In this document: positions 1-6,713 of the stretch, piece by piece
Layout: each line of letters begins with the position of its first letter
How positions within the stretch are numbered: the stretch's first letter is position 1
Source: Thermoplasmata archaeon
GTDB taxonomy: Archaea; Thermoplasmatota; Thermoplasmata; Thermoplasmatales; Thermoplasmataceae
Assembly (NCBI GenBank): GCA_021816385.1
Contig: JAKAYJ010000053.1
Location: 1-7,448, forward strand
Length of the DNA: 7,448 nucleotides
Direction: 5' to 3'
Notes under the pieces: generated by a model
The model's input: the letters and a program-made list of their open reading frames with translations, nothing else
Told to the model about the DNA's origin: nothing
Databases searched by the model: none
Program-made: the position numbers and the translations under genes

Positions 1-820
1 TGTACAGCCACCTTACAGTGAAAAGAGATTTACAGAAGTTAAGGGCGAGATAGAGAAGTTCATGGCATCTGTTGGTTACAGGAATTTCCCAATAATCCCA
101 ATCAGCGGTTATAAGGGAGACAACATAACGAAAAAATCAGAAAACATGAAATGGTACAGTGGACCCACACTATTGGAGGCACTCGAATCATTAAAGGTTC
201 CAGAGAAGCCAACAAACAAGCCTCTGAGACTTCCAGTACAGGATGTTTATTCTATAACTGGAATAGGAACTGTTCCTGTAGGAAGAGTTGAAACTGGAAT
301 TATAAAACCAGGAGACAAGGTTATATTCATGCCAGCCAACAAGCAGGGTGAAGTAAAATCCGTGGAAATGCATCATGAGTCACTACCTCAGGCAGAACCA
401 GGAGACAATGTCGGGTTCAACGTAAGAGGAATAGCTAAAAACGATGTAAAGAGAGGAGATGTTTGTGGACCACTTAATGCACCACCAACCGTAGCTAAAT
501 CATTCACAGCACAGATAGTAGTTCTAAACCATCCAAGTGTTATTGCAGTTGGTTACAAGCCAGTCTTCCACGTGCATACAACTCAGGTTGCTTGCAGGTT
601 TGAAGAGCTTATAAAGACAATTAATCCTAAGGATGGTACAACAAAGGAAAACAACCCGCAGTTCATAAAGACAGGAGATATAGCAGTTGTTAAGGTAGTG
701 CCAGACAAACCACTCGTGATTGAAAAGGTTGCGGAGTTCCCTCAACTTGGTAGATTTGCAATTAGGGATATGGGGCAAACTGTTGCCGCCGGTCTCTGCC
801 AGGAAGTAGAAACTAAGTAA
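1..820 (+). CDS. tuf: Translation elongation factor EF-1 alpha (aEF1A), 5'-truncated by window edge
   Basis: This GTPase delivers aminoacyl-tRNA to the ribosomal A site in the cytoplasm. The reading frame is open from base 2 (codon GTA) to the TAA at 818-820, giving 272 visible codons of the usual 420-430. The missing 150 or so residues hold the P-loop, DxxG and NKxD motifs. The visible part begins just after the expected NKxD position, with PPYSEKRF. The G5-type SGYKGDN follows near visible residue 35. Domain II starts at about residue 75 ([21 protein letters not shown]), and domain III runs from about 160 to the end ([11 protein letters not shown], then [15 protein letters not shown]). The match to archaeal EF-1A is unambiguous and no disruption is seen. 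The ATG at 62 is an internal methionine, not the start. The uS10 gene begins 10 bases after the stop, so the two are probably co-transcribed. Confidence 0.97.
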   Translation, partial: VQPPYSEKRFTEVKGEIEKFMASVGYRNFPIIPISGYKGDNITKKSENMKWYSGPTLLEALESLKVPEKPTNKPLRLPVQDVYSITGIGTVPVGRVETGIIKPGDKVIFMPANKQGEVKSVEMHHESLPQAEPGDNVGFNVRGIAKNDVKRGDVCGPLNAPPTVAKSFTAQIVVLNHPSVIAVGYKPVFHVHTTQVACRFEELIKTINPKDGTTKENNPQFIKTGDIAVVKVVPDKPLVIEKVAEFPQLGRFAIRDMGQTVAAGLCQEVETK

Positions 821-830
821 AGTGAATAAT

Positions 831-1145
831 ATGGTATCATATAGAGCTAGGATTTCACTGAGTGGAACTGATCACAGGATCGTAGATGAAGTCTGCAGAG
901 AGATCAAAGGTATAGCCCAGAGGACAGGAGTCGATATTCACGGTCCTGTTCCATTACCAACAAAGAGGTTAACAGTTCCTGTCAGGAAGAGCCCGGATGG
1001 AGAAGGTTCACCAACCTGGGACAGATGGGAAATGAGGGTTCACAAGAGACTGATCGATATTGACGGAGACGAAAGGACACTTAAGCAGGTAATGAAAATC
1101 TCAATACCAGATGGAGTCCAAATAGAAATTCAAATGAAAAATTAA
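831..1145 (+). CDS. rpsJ: Small ribosomal subunit protein uS10 (archaeal S10)
   Basis: This is a 30S subunit protein of the archaeal/eukaryotic S10/S20e type, 104 residues from the ATG at 831, close to the usual archaeal length. Visible hallmarks are the opening [11 protein letters not shown] (residues 4-14), the loop [10 protein letters not shown] (37-46) and [12 protein letters not shown] (66-77). A GTG at 822 would add three residues (MNN). I prefer 831 because that GTGA (822-825) sits five bases before the ATG, where it can serve as a Shine-Dalgarno element, and because archaeal uS10 usually starts right before the first beta strand. It follows the EF-1A gene, the common archaeal tuf-rps10 pairing. 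The stop is followed at once by a T8 run and, 29 bases on, by the EF-2 gene. Confidence 0.95.
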   Translation: MVSYRARISLSGTDHRIVDEVCREIKGIAQRTGVDIHGPVPLPTKRLTVPVRKSPDGEGSPTWDRWEMRVHKRLIDIDGDERTLKQVMKISIPDGVQIEIQMKN

Positions 1146-1160
1146 TTTTTTTTAAATATT
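1146..1160 (+). terminator. T8 run and AT-rich element between uS10 and EF-2 genes
   Basis: Eight T residues (1146-1153) directly follow the uS10 stop and run into TTTAAATATT. Archaeal transcription often ends at oligo-T without a hairpin, so this could be a partial terminator. The same bases resemble a TATA box, but it lies so close to the EF-2 ATG that its expected start site (about 25 bases on) would fall at or past the ATG. That would remove the EF-2 ribosome binding site, so the promoter reading is the weaker one. Confidence 0.35.
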
Positions 1161-1162
1161 TT

Positions 1163-1169
1163 AAAGGTG
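1163..1169 (+). promoter_or_regulatory. Ribosome binding site of the EF-2 gene
   Basis: AAAGGTG matches the archaeal Shine-Dalgarno core (GGTG) and sits five bases before the ATG at 1175, which fixes the start. Confidence 0.75.
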
Positions 1170-1174
1170 TTTTT

Positions 1175-3376
1175 ATGGGTCGAAAAGAAGATAATATTGC
1201 AAAGGCTGCAACATTAGTTAATAAGGCAGAAAGTATAAGAAATATAGATATAGCTGCACATATAGATCATGGTAAAACAACACTCAGTGATAATCTGATT
1301 GCTGGAGCAGGAATGATGAGTGAGGATCTTGCTGGAAAGCAGTTGATGCTGGATTATGATGAGCAGGAACAGGCAAGAGGAATTACAATAAATGCAGCAA
1401 ATGCTTCAATGGTTCATCAGGTAGATGGTAAGGATTATTTGATCAACCTGATCGATACCCCAGGACATGTTGATTTTGGTGGGGACGTTACAAGAGCAAT
1501 GAGGGCTGTAGATGGCTGTATTATCGTTGTTGATTCTGTGGAGGGCGTGATGCCACAGACTGAAACTGTAATAAGACAGGCATTAAGAGAATATGTTAAA
1601 CCAACGATGTTCATAAACAAAGTTGATAGATTGATCAACGAATTAAAGTTAAATTCAGAAGAAATGCAGAAGAAGTTCATAAAAATAATTAATGATGTTA
1701 ATAAATTAATTTCGAAATACGCACCTGAGAACTTCAAGAAGGACTGGGAACTCAGCGTTCAGGATGGTAAAGTATCATTCGGATCAGCATATAATAACTG
1801 GGCAATTTCTGTGCCCGCAATGAAAGTTTTCAACGTTAACTTCAATGACATTGTAAATATGGTGAGGGAAGGCAAGCAGAAAGAACTTGCTAAAAAAGCT
1901 CCGTTGCATAAGATCATTTTAAACATGGTGGTTCATCATTTGCCAGATCCTAAGCAGGCCCAACATTACAGGATACCCAACGTTTGGCATGGAGACCTTG
2001 AGTCGCAGGTTGGTAAATCAATGATGGTATGTGATACCAAAGGTCCACTAGCAATGATGATTACAAAAATTATCGTAGATCCGCATGCAGGTGAAATCGC
2101 AGTCGGAAGAGTTTTCAGCGGTAGTCTAACCAAGGGGCAGGAATTATACATAAGCAGTGCCTCAGGGAAATTCAAGATTCAGACAATTGCAATGATGGTT
2201 GGTCCAGACAGGATCCAGGTAGACACAATCCCAGCAGGGAACATTGCAGCGGTCATAGGTCTTAAGAGCGCCATAGCAGGCTCAACTGTTTCAGCTGTTG
2301 TAGATATGGAACCCTTTGAACCGATGACGCATTATACCGATCCAGTGGTTACACTTGCAATTGAAGCAAAACATACCTCAGATCTGCCAAAATTAATTGA
2401 TGTACTTAAAACAGTTTCAAAAGCTGATCCTTCCATACAGATCAATATAAACCAGGAAACAGGTGAACATCTTATTTCTGGAATGGGTGAATTGCATCTT
2501 GAAGTTACGCTTTACAGAATCAAGAACGATTATAAGATCGAGGTTACAACATCCGATCCAATAGTTGTATACAGGGAAACAGTAGAAAGAACTGGCGGTC
2601 CTTTTGAAGGTAAATCTCCAAATAAACACAATAAGTTCTACTTCAAGGTGGAACCATTAGAAGAGAGTGTAGTTCAGTTAATTAAGGATGGAGTTTTGCC
2701 ACAGGGGTCAAAGTTCAAGGATAAGAGAACCACGATAGAACAGTTGCAGAATGCCGGAATTGACAGAGATACTGCAAGGGGAATAACCGCAGTTATGGGA
2801 GAAAATGTAATGTTTGATGTGACAAAAGGAATCCAGTATCTTGACGAAACTATGGAGCTCCTGCTGGAATCATTCAAGGAGGTTGTAGAAAGAGGACCTC
2901 TGGCAAACGAAGGAATGACGCACATAAAAGCATCTCTGGTTGATGCAAAGCTCCACGAGGACAGTATCCATAGAGGCCCTGCACAGGTAATCCCAGCAGG
3001 TAGGAACTCACTTTACGGAGCAATATGCCAGGCCAGAAGGGTATTGATGGAGCCCATCCAGAAAGTTTACATAAATGTACCACAGGACATAATGGGATCA
3101 GTCACAAACGAAATCCAGCAGAGAAGAGGAGTCGTTGATGAAATGAACATTGAAGGCGATGATATAGTAATCGTTGCCAGAGTTCCAGTTTCCGGAATGT
3201 TTGGTTTTGCATCTGCTATCAGGAGTGCCACTGGTGGTAAAGTTCTCTGGAGCTCAGAGAACTCAGGTTATCAGAAGGTACCTCCAGAAATACAGAAGGA
3301 AGTTGTTGCAAAGATCAGAACAAGGAAGGGACTGAAACCAGAACCATACAACGAAGATTACTACTCTTCCCTCTAA
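1175..3376 (+). CDS. fusA: Translation elongation factor EF-2 (aEF2)
   Basis: This is the ribosomal translocase GTPase, 733 residues, full length for archaeal EF-2. GTPase motifs are G1 AHIDHGKT (28-35), G3 DTPGH (94-98), G4 NKVD (148-151) and G5 with SA (204-205). Domain II follows from roughly 235, domain III from about 380, and domains IV and V occupy the rest. Domain IV carries IHRGPAQVIPAGRN, with His599 as the expected diphthamide site and the target of ADP-ribosylating toxins by family knowledge. The start is supported by AAAGGTG at 1163-1169, five bases before the ATG. The gene follows EF-1A and uS10 on the same strand with a 29-base gap, so shared transcription is likely but a T-rich stretch could dampen it. 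All motifs look intact. Confidence 0.97.
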   Translation: MGRKEDNIAKAATLVNKAESIRNIDIAAHIDHGKTTLSDNLIAGAGMMSEDLAGKQLMLDYDEQEQARGITINAANASMVHQVDGKDYLINLIDTPGHVDFGGDVTRAMRAVDGCIIVVDSVEGVMPQTETVIRQALREYVKPTMFINKVDRLINELKLNSEEMQKKFIKIINDVNKLISKYAPENFKKDWELSVQDGKVSFGSAYNNWAISVPAMKVFNVNFNDIVNMVREGKQKELAKKAPLHKIILNMVVHHLPDPKQAQHYRIPNVWHGDLESQVGKSMMVCDTKGPLAMMITKIIVDPHAGEIAVGRVFSGSLTKGQELYISSASGKFKIQTIAMMVGPDRIQVDTIPAGNIAAVIGLKSAIAGSTVSAVVDMEPFEPMTHYTDPVVTLAIEAKHTSDLPKLIDVLKTVSKADPSIQININQETGEHLISGMGELHLEVTLYRIKNDYKIEVTTSDPIVVYRETVERTGGPFEGKSPNKHNKFYFKVEPLEESVVQLIKDGVLPQGSKFKDKRTTIEQLQNAGIDRDTARGITAVMGENVMFDVTKGIQYLDETMELLLESFKEVVERGPLANEGMTHIKASLVDAKLHEDSIHRGPAQVIPAGRNSLYGAICQARRVLMEPIQKVYINVPQDIMGSVTNEIQQRRGVVDEMNIEGDDIVIVARVPVSGMFGFASAIRSATGGKVLWSSENSGYQKVPPEIQKEVVAKIRTRKGLKPEPYNEDYYSSL

Positions 3377-3378
3377 TT

Positions 3379-3388
3379 TTTATATAAA
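3379..3388 (+). promoter_or_regulatory. TATA-like promoter element for the threonine synthase-like gene
   Basis: TTTATATAAA lies in the 40-base AT-rich gap between the EF-2 stop and the next gene. Its centre is about 33 bases before the ATG at 3417, so a start site about 25 bases downstream of the box would give a leader of under ten bases. No GGTG-type ribosome binding site precedes that ATG, which fits a leaderless or nearly leaderless transcript. The flanking T runs (3377-3381 and 3389-3393) may also end EF-2 transcripts. Confidence 0.55.
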
Positions 3389-3416
3389 TTTTTAAAATTA
3401 CTTATCATGTACCCCT

Positions 3417-4436
3417 ATGGTTTTAACAAAGGTTTTTTGTAGTAAGTGTGGTGCATCAAGGGAAAATTATGAACTTGTATGTAATTCCTGCGGCTCGCCG
3501 TTCATTATAAAGGTATCTGGACCATACGAAAAAAATATGGATGGTAACTTTGATTATTTTGAGCACCCTCTCATTCCCCTAAGTTCGAAGACACCAGTAA
3601 TTGAGACCCCAGAATTTATGGCTAAGCTTGAATTTTACAACCCCACACTTTCGTACAAGGATAGAGGAATGAATACTCTATTTTCATTCTTAAGCGAGAA
3701 AAAATTCCTCAAGAAGGGGGATGAAGTTAGTGAGGATTCGTCAGGCAATGCCGGGGCATCTTTTGCAATGTTTTCTCAAATGTTAAATCTTAAGGCAACA
3801 GTCTACACATCGGTTTCAGCCAATCCTAATAAGATTAGGCAGATCCAGGGATATGGGTCCAGGATCGAGAGAATAAATGGATCAAGAAAGGATGTTGAAA
3901 ATAGCGCAAAAAACAGTGGACTCATATATCTTGGTCATCAGTACTGGCCTGAATTTTACGATGGGTTCAGGGTAATTGCATACGAAATATTCGAACAGAT
4001 GGATCATCTTCCAGAAAATATACTCATTCCATTCTCAACAGGAACCTTATACCTGGGCATCTTTGAGGGATTTTCGCATCTGCTCCAGAATGGACTTATA
4101 GATTCCATTCCAACTTTATGGGCTATTCAACCAGAAATAGCCAGTGGGATGTTCAACAAAATGAATAATATCAACAGGGAACCTGAACCATCAGTTGCTG
4201 ATGCCCTGACTGGGATCGTACCACTCAGGTATTCCCTTTTGAATTCCGTAATCAAAACATATGGTAGATGCGAGGTACTGGCAGAAGATGAAATTATCAG
4301 GGCAAAACAATCTCTCCTAAACCTTGGCATAGACTGTGAATACAGTTCAGCCATAACGTATGCCACAATGAAGAAATTCAATTTGGGAAAAAATTCCCTT
4401 CTAATACTTACTGGACACGGAATTAAAAATATCTAG
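3417..4436 (+). CDS. PLP-dependent enzyme of the threonine synthase family, with N-terminal zinc ribbon
   Basis: This is a fold-type II pyridoxal-phosphate enzyme of 339 residues. It begins with a four-cysteine ribbon (C8, C11, C22, C25) as in many archaeal threonine synthases. Lys81 in SYKDRG is the expected Schiff-base lysine. SSGNAGAS (108-115) matches the PLP-binding asparagine loop, and TGHGIKN near the C-terminus (332-338) resembles the TGHGLKD of threonine synthase. The phosphate loop is STGTLYLG (207-214), not the more usual glycine-rich GNGGN type, and a conserved EPTSA-like segment reads EYSSA. It is shorter than typical ThrC (about 350-400 or more). It is therefore probably catalytic, but whether the product is threonine from O-phosphohomoserine is uncertain; a paralogue with another beta- or gamma-replacement substrate is possible. 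It stands alone with its own TATA-like box and its 3' end meets the convergent OsmC gene. Confidence 0.85.
   Translation: MVLTKVFCSKCGASRENYELVCNSCGSPFIIKVSGPYEKNMDGNFDYFEHPLIPLSSKTPVIETPEFMAKLEFYNPTLSYKDRGMNTLFSFLSEKKFLKKGDEVSEDSSGNAGASFAMFSQMLNLKATVYTSVSANPNKIRQIQGYGSRIERINGSRKDVENSAKNSGLIYLGHQYWPEFYDGFRVIAYEIFEQMDHLPENILIPFSTGTLYLGIFEGFSHLLQNGLIDSIPTLWAIQPEIASGMFNKMNNINREPEPSVADALTGIVPLRYSLLNSVIKTYGRCEVLAEDEIIRAKQSLLNLGIDCEYSSAITYATMKKFNLGKNSLLILTGHGIKNI
4388..4429 (-). terminator. Possible oligo-T terminator of the minus-strand operon
   Basis: On the minus strand, T5 (4425-4429) and T6 (4388-4393) lie just beyond the OsmC stop, inside the end of the convergent PLP-enzyme gene. Oligo-T tracts can end archaeal transcripts, but these are short and partly set by lysine and asparagine codons on the other strand. 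Confidence 0.25.
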
Positions 4437-4882
4437 TCTAATTTGGGTTCCTGTTTCTCGCATACTTTCTTTCCATTCAGGACAAGTGAGTAAGTCACGT
4501 CAACTCCTCCTCTCCTTGCAAGTATGGTAACGCTGCAATATTTCTCAAGGGACAAATTGATAGCTCTCAGAGCCTGTTCTTCTGTTATATCTGCATCTAT
4601 TGTATATATGAAGTGAGCACTCTTAAGAACTTTAGGTTCTTCTGTCTCCCGCTCTGCTTCCACTTCCATTCCGTAGTTCTTTATTTCCTTCCTCATTCTG
4701 GAAATTATCAGGAGCACATCATACGAGGAGCACCCGGACATTGCAAAAAGCATGGTTTCAGTTGGAGAATAAATCTTCTGGTTATTTATTATGGGATCTC
4801 TGAGGTATACGGTTTCCATATCACTGGAATCACTTCTGAATCCAACATCTCTGTCATAATGGAAAGATACGGACAGGGTCAT
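4433..4882 (-). CDS. OsmC/Ohr-family protein
   Basis: A 149-residue protein of the OsmC superfamily, whose characterised members reduce organic or inorganic hydroperoxides in the cytoplasm with a two-cysteine active site. The family pattern is clear: SPTETMLFAMSGCSSYD (39-55) with Cys51 as the expected peroxidatic cysteine, and SLEKYCSVTILARRGG (111-126) with Cys116 as the resolving one. P40 and E42 sit in the conserved helix start. A third cysteine (C141) lies near the C-terminus. It is nearer the general OsmC/YhfA-like group than classical Ohr, so its substrate is unclear; a sulfur or thiol substrate is possible. The ATG overlaps the stop of the DUF1641 gene as ATGA (4879-4882), which suggests coupled translation as the last gene of a three-gene unit. 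Its stop overlaps that of the convergent PLP-enzyme gene. Confidence 0.88.
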   Translation of the reverse strand: MTLSVSFHYDRDVGFRSDSSDMETVYLRDPIINNQKIYSPTETMLFAMSGCSSYDVLLIISRMRKEIKNYGMEVEAERETEEPKVLKSAHFIYTIDADITEEQALRAINLSLEKYCSVTILARRGGVDVTYSLVLNGKKVCEKQEPKLD

Positions 4883-5352
4883 TCAGTGTCTACCTTCTTC
4901 AGGAGTGACCCCAATGTCTTGAGGGCATTCATCACAGCACTCAATCCTGCTGCAATCTCAGGATCCTTAAGCATGCCCATTAATCTAAGCAGAGAGAAAT
5001 TTTCTGGCTGTTTTGCACCATCAATCATTGAGTCCCATATATCTTCGCTGTTATACATCAGTACGTTGAGTACGGATTGTGACGTTTTACCTGATACTGA
5101 GGCCATAAGAGCTAGAAGACTGTTCACAAGGGAAATACCACCCATATGAAGTTCCCTCTTGTCTATGAGAGATGTATACGCCTTTGTATTACCTGGCATA
5201 TTCTCTGTCAGCAACTTCTCCAGTACCTCCAGATTGCCGGAATCTTTGAACATCTTAACAAGATTAAGAACTCCAAGCAATGTCTGGTCATCACCCATTA
5301 ATTCTGACAGTGCAATTTCAACCTGATCCTTTTCATTTTTTTCATTTTCCAT
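4879..5352 (-). CDS. DUF1641 family protein
   Basis: A cytosolic, cysteine-free protein of 157 residues. The C-terminal segment LLRLMGMLKDPEIAAGLSAV and the following MNALKTLG (121-148) matches the DUF1641 signature, and GNLEVLEKLL (40-49) is a helical element also typical of the family. The molecular function is unknown. Members are found beside SQR-like flavoproteins and, in bacilli, beside formate dehydrogenase-like proteins (YrhD, YjgD), which suggests a partner role for redox enzymes. The frame stays open upstream to an ATG at 5391, but I chose 5352 because a strong GTGAGGTG (minus strand, 5366-5359) stands six bases before it, and the longer form would overlap the upstream coding end. 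It lies 10 bases after the SQR-like stop and overlaps the OsmC start by four bases, so it is the middle gene of one unit. Confidence 0.82.
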   Translation of the reverse strand: MENEKNEKDQVEIALSELMGDDQTLLGVLNLVKMFKDSGNLEVLEKLLTENMPGNTKAYTSLIDKRELHMGGISLVNSLLALMASVSGKTSQSVLNVLMYNSEDIWDSMIDGAKQPENFSLLRLMGMLKDPEIAAGLSAVMNALKTLGSLLKKVDTE

Positions 5353-5358
5353 GTTTAA

Positions 5359-5366
5359 CACCTCAC
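5359..5366 (-). promoter_or_regulatory. Ribosome binding site of the DUF1641 gene, overlapping the upstream stop codon
   Basis: On the minus strand this reads GTGAGGTG, a near-perfect Shine-Dalgarno element six bases before the ATG at 5352. It contains the TGA stop of the SQR-like gene (5365-5363), so ribosomes ending there are well placed to reinitiate. It decides the start of the DUF1641 gene. Confidence 0.8.
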
Positions 5367-6508
5367 AAAAATCCCTGTGAATAACTACCAAAGAACGAAT
5401 GGTAGGAGTATAACTTCAGCAGGTAATCTGTCTTGCTCTGCTTTCCCTCACTATATTCTCCATTGTTGTCAATTACTATATTCGTAGCCCTCTCTTCTTC
5501 GGTTATCAGGTAATCTATATATGTTGCACCCTTATAGTCTTCAGGGTCTGGATAGCCACTGATATGGTGTGCAATTTTAGCTGTAATATAATCCAGCTCG
5601 ACGTGGTTTATATTCCAGTAGTTTGATATGTACAAGGGTTCCATTGATGATACATAGACCTCAGGAAAGTTCTTCACATTGAGATTTTTGAAGTTTAGCT
5701 CTATAAGTGAGCTATCGGTCTTCGGAAAACCTGCACCAGTAAGATACTCCTTCATCCTGGAAGGTGCAAATATAATTGGAACATCATATTTCACCGCAGT
5801 GCCATCGCTCGTTTGAAGTTCCTTATTTTTCACATTAAGCTGATCCAGTTTGAATCCGTAAACCGTTTTAATCCCATTCTCTTGAAGGACCTGATCAACC
5901 TTTGCATGAAAACTCTTACTTTCTATAATTGTTTTGGATGAATTAAGATAGGTTATCTTCATGTTTTTATCTGTTCCATTCCTTCTGAAATGACTTGCGA
6001 GCAATATGCACAGGTTTGCCCCTATAAGTGGACTCCTGGAGTGCGTCCCGTCCTGGTAAATAACGATCTCTCCACTCTTTATGTTCTGGAGATCTTCTTT
6101 CAGTCTCAGTGAATCCTGAATTGTGTCGAGTGTTCTCGCATCTTCTGAAAAACCGGTAATGGTAGTGTGGTCCCCTTCCACCGGGTTAGTAATAAGAAGA
6201 TAATCGTATCTCACAACCTTTCCGCCTCTTGTATTCAAGCTTTTATCCTTTAAGTTCAGTGAGACGATGTCATCCTGAATATACTCAATATTAGTATGTA
6301 ACATTGAATTCATGCTTCTCTTCAGCAAGTGGTGATCAACAAGAGAGGATGGAACGAATATGTTGGAATCGCTGAATTCAACATTAACCTGTTTTCCAAT
6401 TACTATTATTTCGATTTCTTTCTTGTTTGTCCGATTTGCAAGCTTATTTGCAGCCATTACGGCTGATTCCTTGTCACCAAGAATCACAACTCTATCAGGA
6501 ATTTTCAT
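5363..6508 (-). CDS. Sulfide:quinone oxidoreductase-like protein with degenerate cofactor motifs
   Basis: A 381-residue protein with the general plan of the SQR/NDH-2 group of two-dinucleotide-binding-domain flavoproteins: an N-terminal beta-alpha-beta start (VVILGDKESAVMAANKLA, 7-24), a middle strand-and-linker YDYLLITNPVEG (101-112), and a C-terminal part with PEVYVSSMEP and a closing helix region. The cofactor hallmarks are eroded. GxGxxG reads GDKESA (11-16), the expected acidic residue after the second strand is absent (IIVIGKQ, 34-40), and the C-terminal GD of the FAD site is missing. There is only one cysteine (C167), whereas SQR uses two or three; the region where one is expected reads GTHSRSP (154-160). 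True sulfide oxidation is therefore doubtful. It is the first gene of the DUF1641-OsmC unit and has its own ribosome binding site and TATA-like box. The assignment rests on fold pattern and context, so moderate confidence. Confidence 0.65.
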   Translation of the reverse strand: MKIPDRVVILGDKESAVMAANKLANRTNKKEIEIIVIGKQVNVEFSDSNIFVPSSLVDHHLLKRSMNSMLHTNIEYIQDDIVSLNLKDKSLNTRGGKVVRYDYLLITNPVEGDHTTITGFSEDARTLDTIQDSLRLKEDLQNIKSGEIVIYQDGTHSRSPLIGANLCILLASHFRRNGTDKNMKITYLNSSKTIIESKSFHAKVDQVLQENGIKTVYGFKLDQLNVKNKELQTSDGTAVKYDVPIIFAPSRMKEYLTGAGFPKTDSSLIELNFKNLNVKNFPEVYVSSMEPLYISNYWNINHVELDYITAKIAHHISGYPDPEDYKGATYIDYLITEEERATNIVIDNNGEYSEGKQSKTDYLLKLYSYHSFFGSYSQGFL

Positions 6509-6511
6509 TTA

Positions 6512-6518
6512 ATCACCT
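6512..6518 (-). promoter_or_regulatory. Ribosome binding site of the SQR-like gene
   Basis: AGGTGAT on the minus strand, three bases before the ATG at 6508, matches the archaeal Shine-Dalgarno consensus and supports that start. Confidence 0.7.
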
Positions 6519-6542
6519 ATTATATTAATCTGTTCTACGGTT

Positions 6543-6555
6543 AGAAATAATTTCT
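6543..6555. promoter_or_regulatory. 13-base palindrome, candidate operator of the minus-strand operon
   Basis: AGAAATAATTTCT is an inverted repeat (AGAAAT / ATTTCT around one central A). It lies between the minus-strand TATA-like box (6559-6569) and the expected transcription start of the SQR-like operon, a place where a bound repressor would block initiation. AT-rich DNA yields such palindromes by chance fairly often, so this is only a candidate. Confidence 0.3.
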
Positions 6556-6558
6556 TTG

Positions 6559-6569
6559 TATTATAATTT
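6559..6569 (-). promoter_or_regulatory. TATA-like element for the SQR-like/DUF1641/OsmC operon
   Basis: On the minus strand this reads AAATTATAATA. A start site about 25 bases on (near 6538) would leave a leader of about 30 bases containing the AGGTGAT ribosome binding site. The whole spacer is AT-rich, so other boxes (for example CTTAAATAATT, minus strand 6598-6588) are possible. Confidence 0.4.
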
Positions 6570-6681
6570 TTAGAATTACTTGTCTCAATTATTTAAGAAA
6601 ATTTAGGATTTTCTTTGAGATAAAATGAAAAAGATCTCTTATTTTTCTGGATAAATATTTTTTTAGGCTATGCATCAAGAG

Positions 6682-6690
6682 AATATTAAT
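6682..6690 (+). promoter_or_regulatory. TATA-like element for the S49 peptidase gene
   Basis: AATATTAAT is centred 28 bases before the ATG at 6714, the spacing expected for a transcript starting at or next to the ATG. No usable Shine-Dalgarno is seen (GGA ends two bases before the ATG), which agrees with a leaderless message. A second candidate, ATAAATATT at 6651-6659, would give a leader of roughly 30 bases without a ribosome binding site. No gene is seen in the rest of this spacer. Confidence 0.4.
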
Positions 6691-6713
6691 AGTGTAATAC
6701 CGATCATTGGAAG

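Noticed and set aside
822..830. GTG start for uS10 three codons upstream
   Set aside because: GTGA fits better as the Shine-Dalgarno element for the ATG at 831, and the extra MNN is not typical of archaeal uS10. It is not excluded.
3407..3442. 11-codon open frame ATG TAC CCC ... TAG overlapping the start of the PLP-enzyme gene, possible leader peptide
   Set aside because: It has no ribosome binding site or regulatory codon run, and the predicted start site lies at or past its ATG.
4613..5149. 178-codon plus-strand open frame opposite the OsmC and DUF1641 genes
   Set aside because: It lies antisense to two well-recognised genes, has no recognisable family, and no ribosome binding site was seen. 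It is a shadow of minus-strand codon use.
5353..5391. Longer DUF1641 protein starting at 5391
   Set aside because: It would overlap the SQR-like C-terminus by 29 bases, while a strong ribosome binding site marks the ATG at 5352.
6617..6638. GAGAT...ATCTC inverted repeat
   Set aside because: A five-base stem with a 12-base loop in AT-rich DNA is expected by chance.
6625..6654. 9-codon open frame in the divergent spacer
   Set aside because: It is too short, without a ribosome binding site; chance is the likelier explanation.
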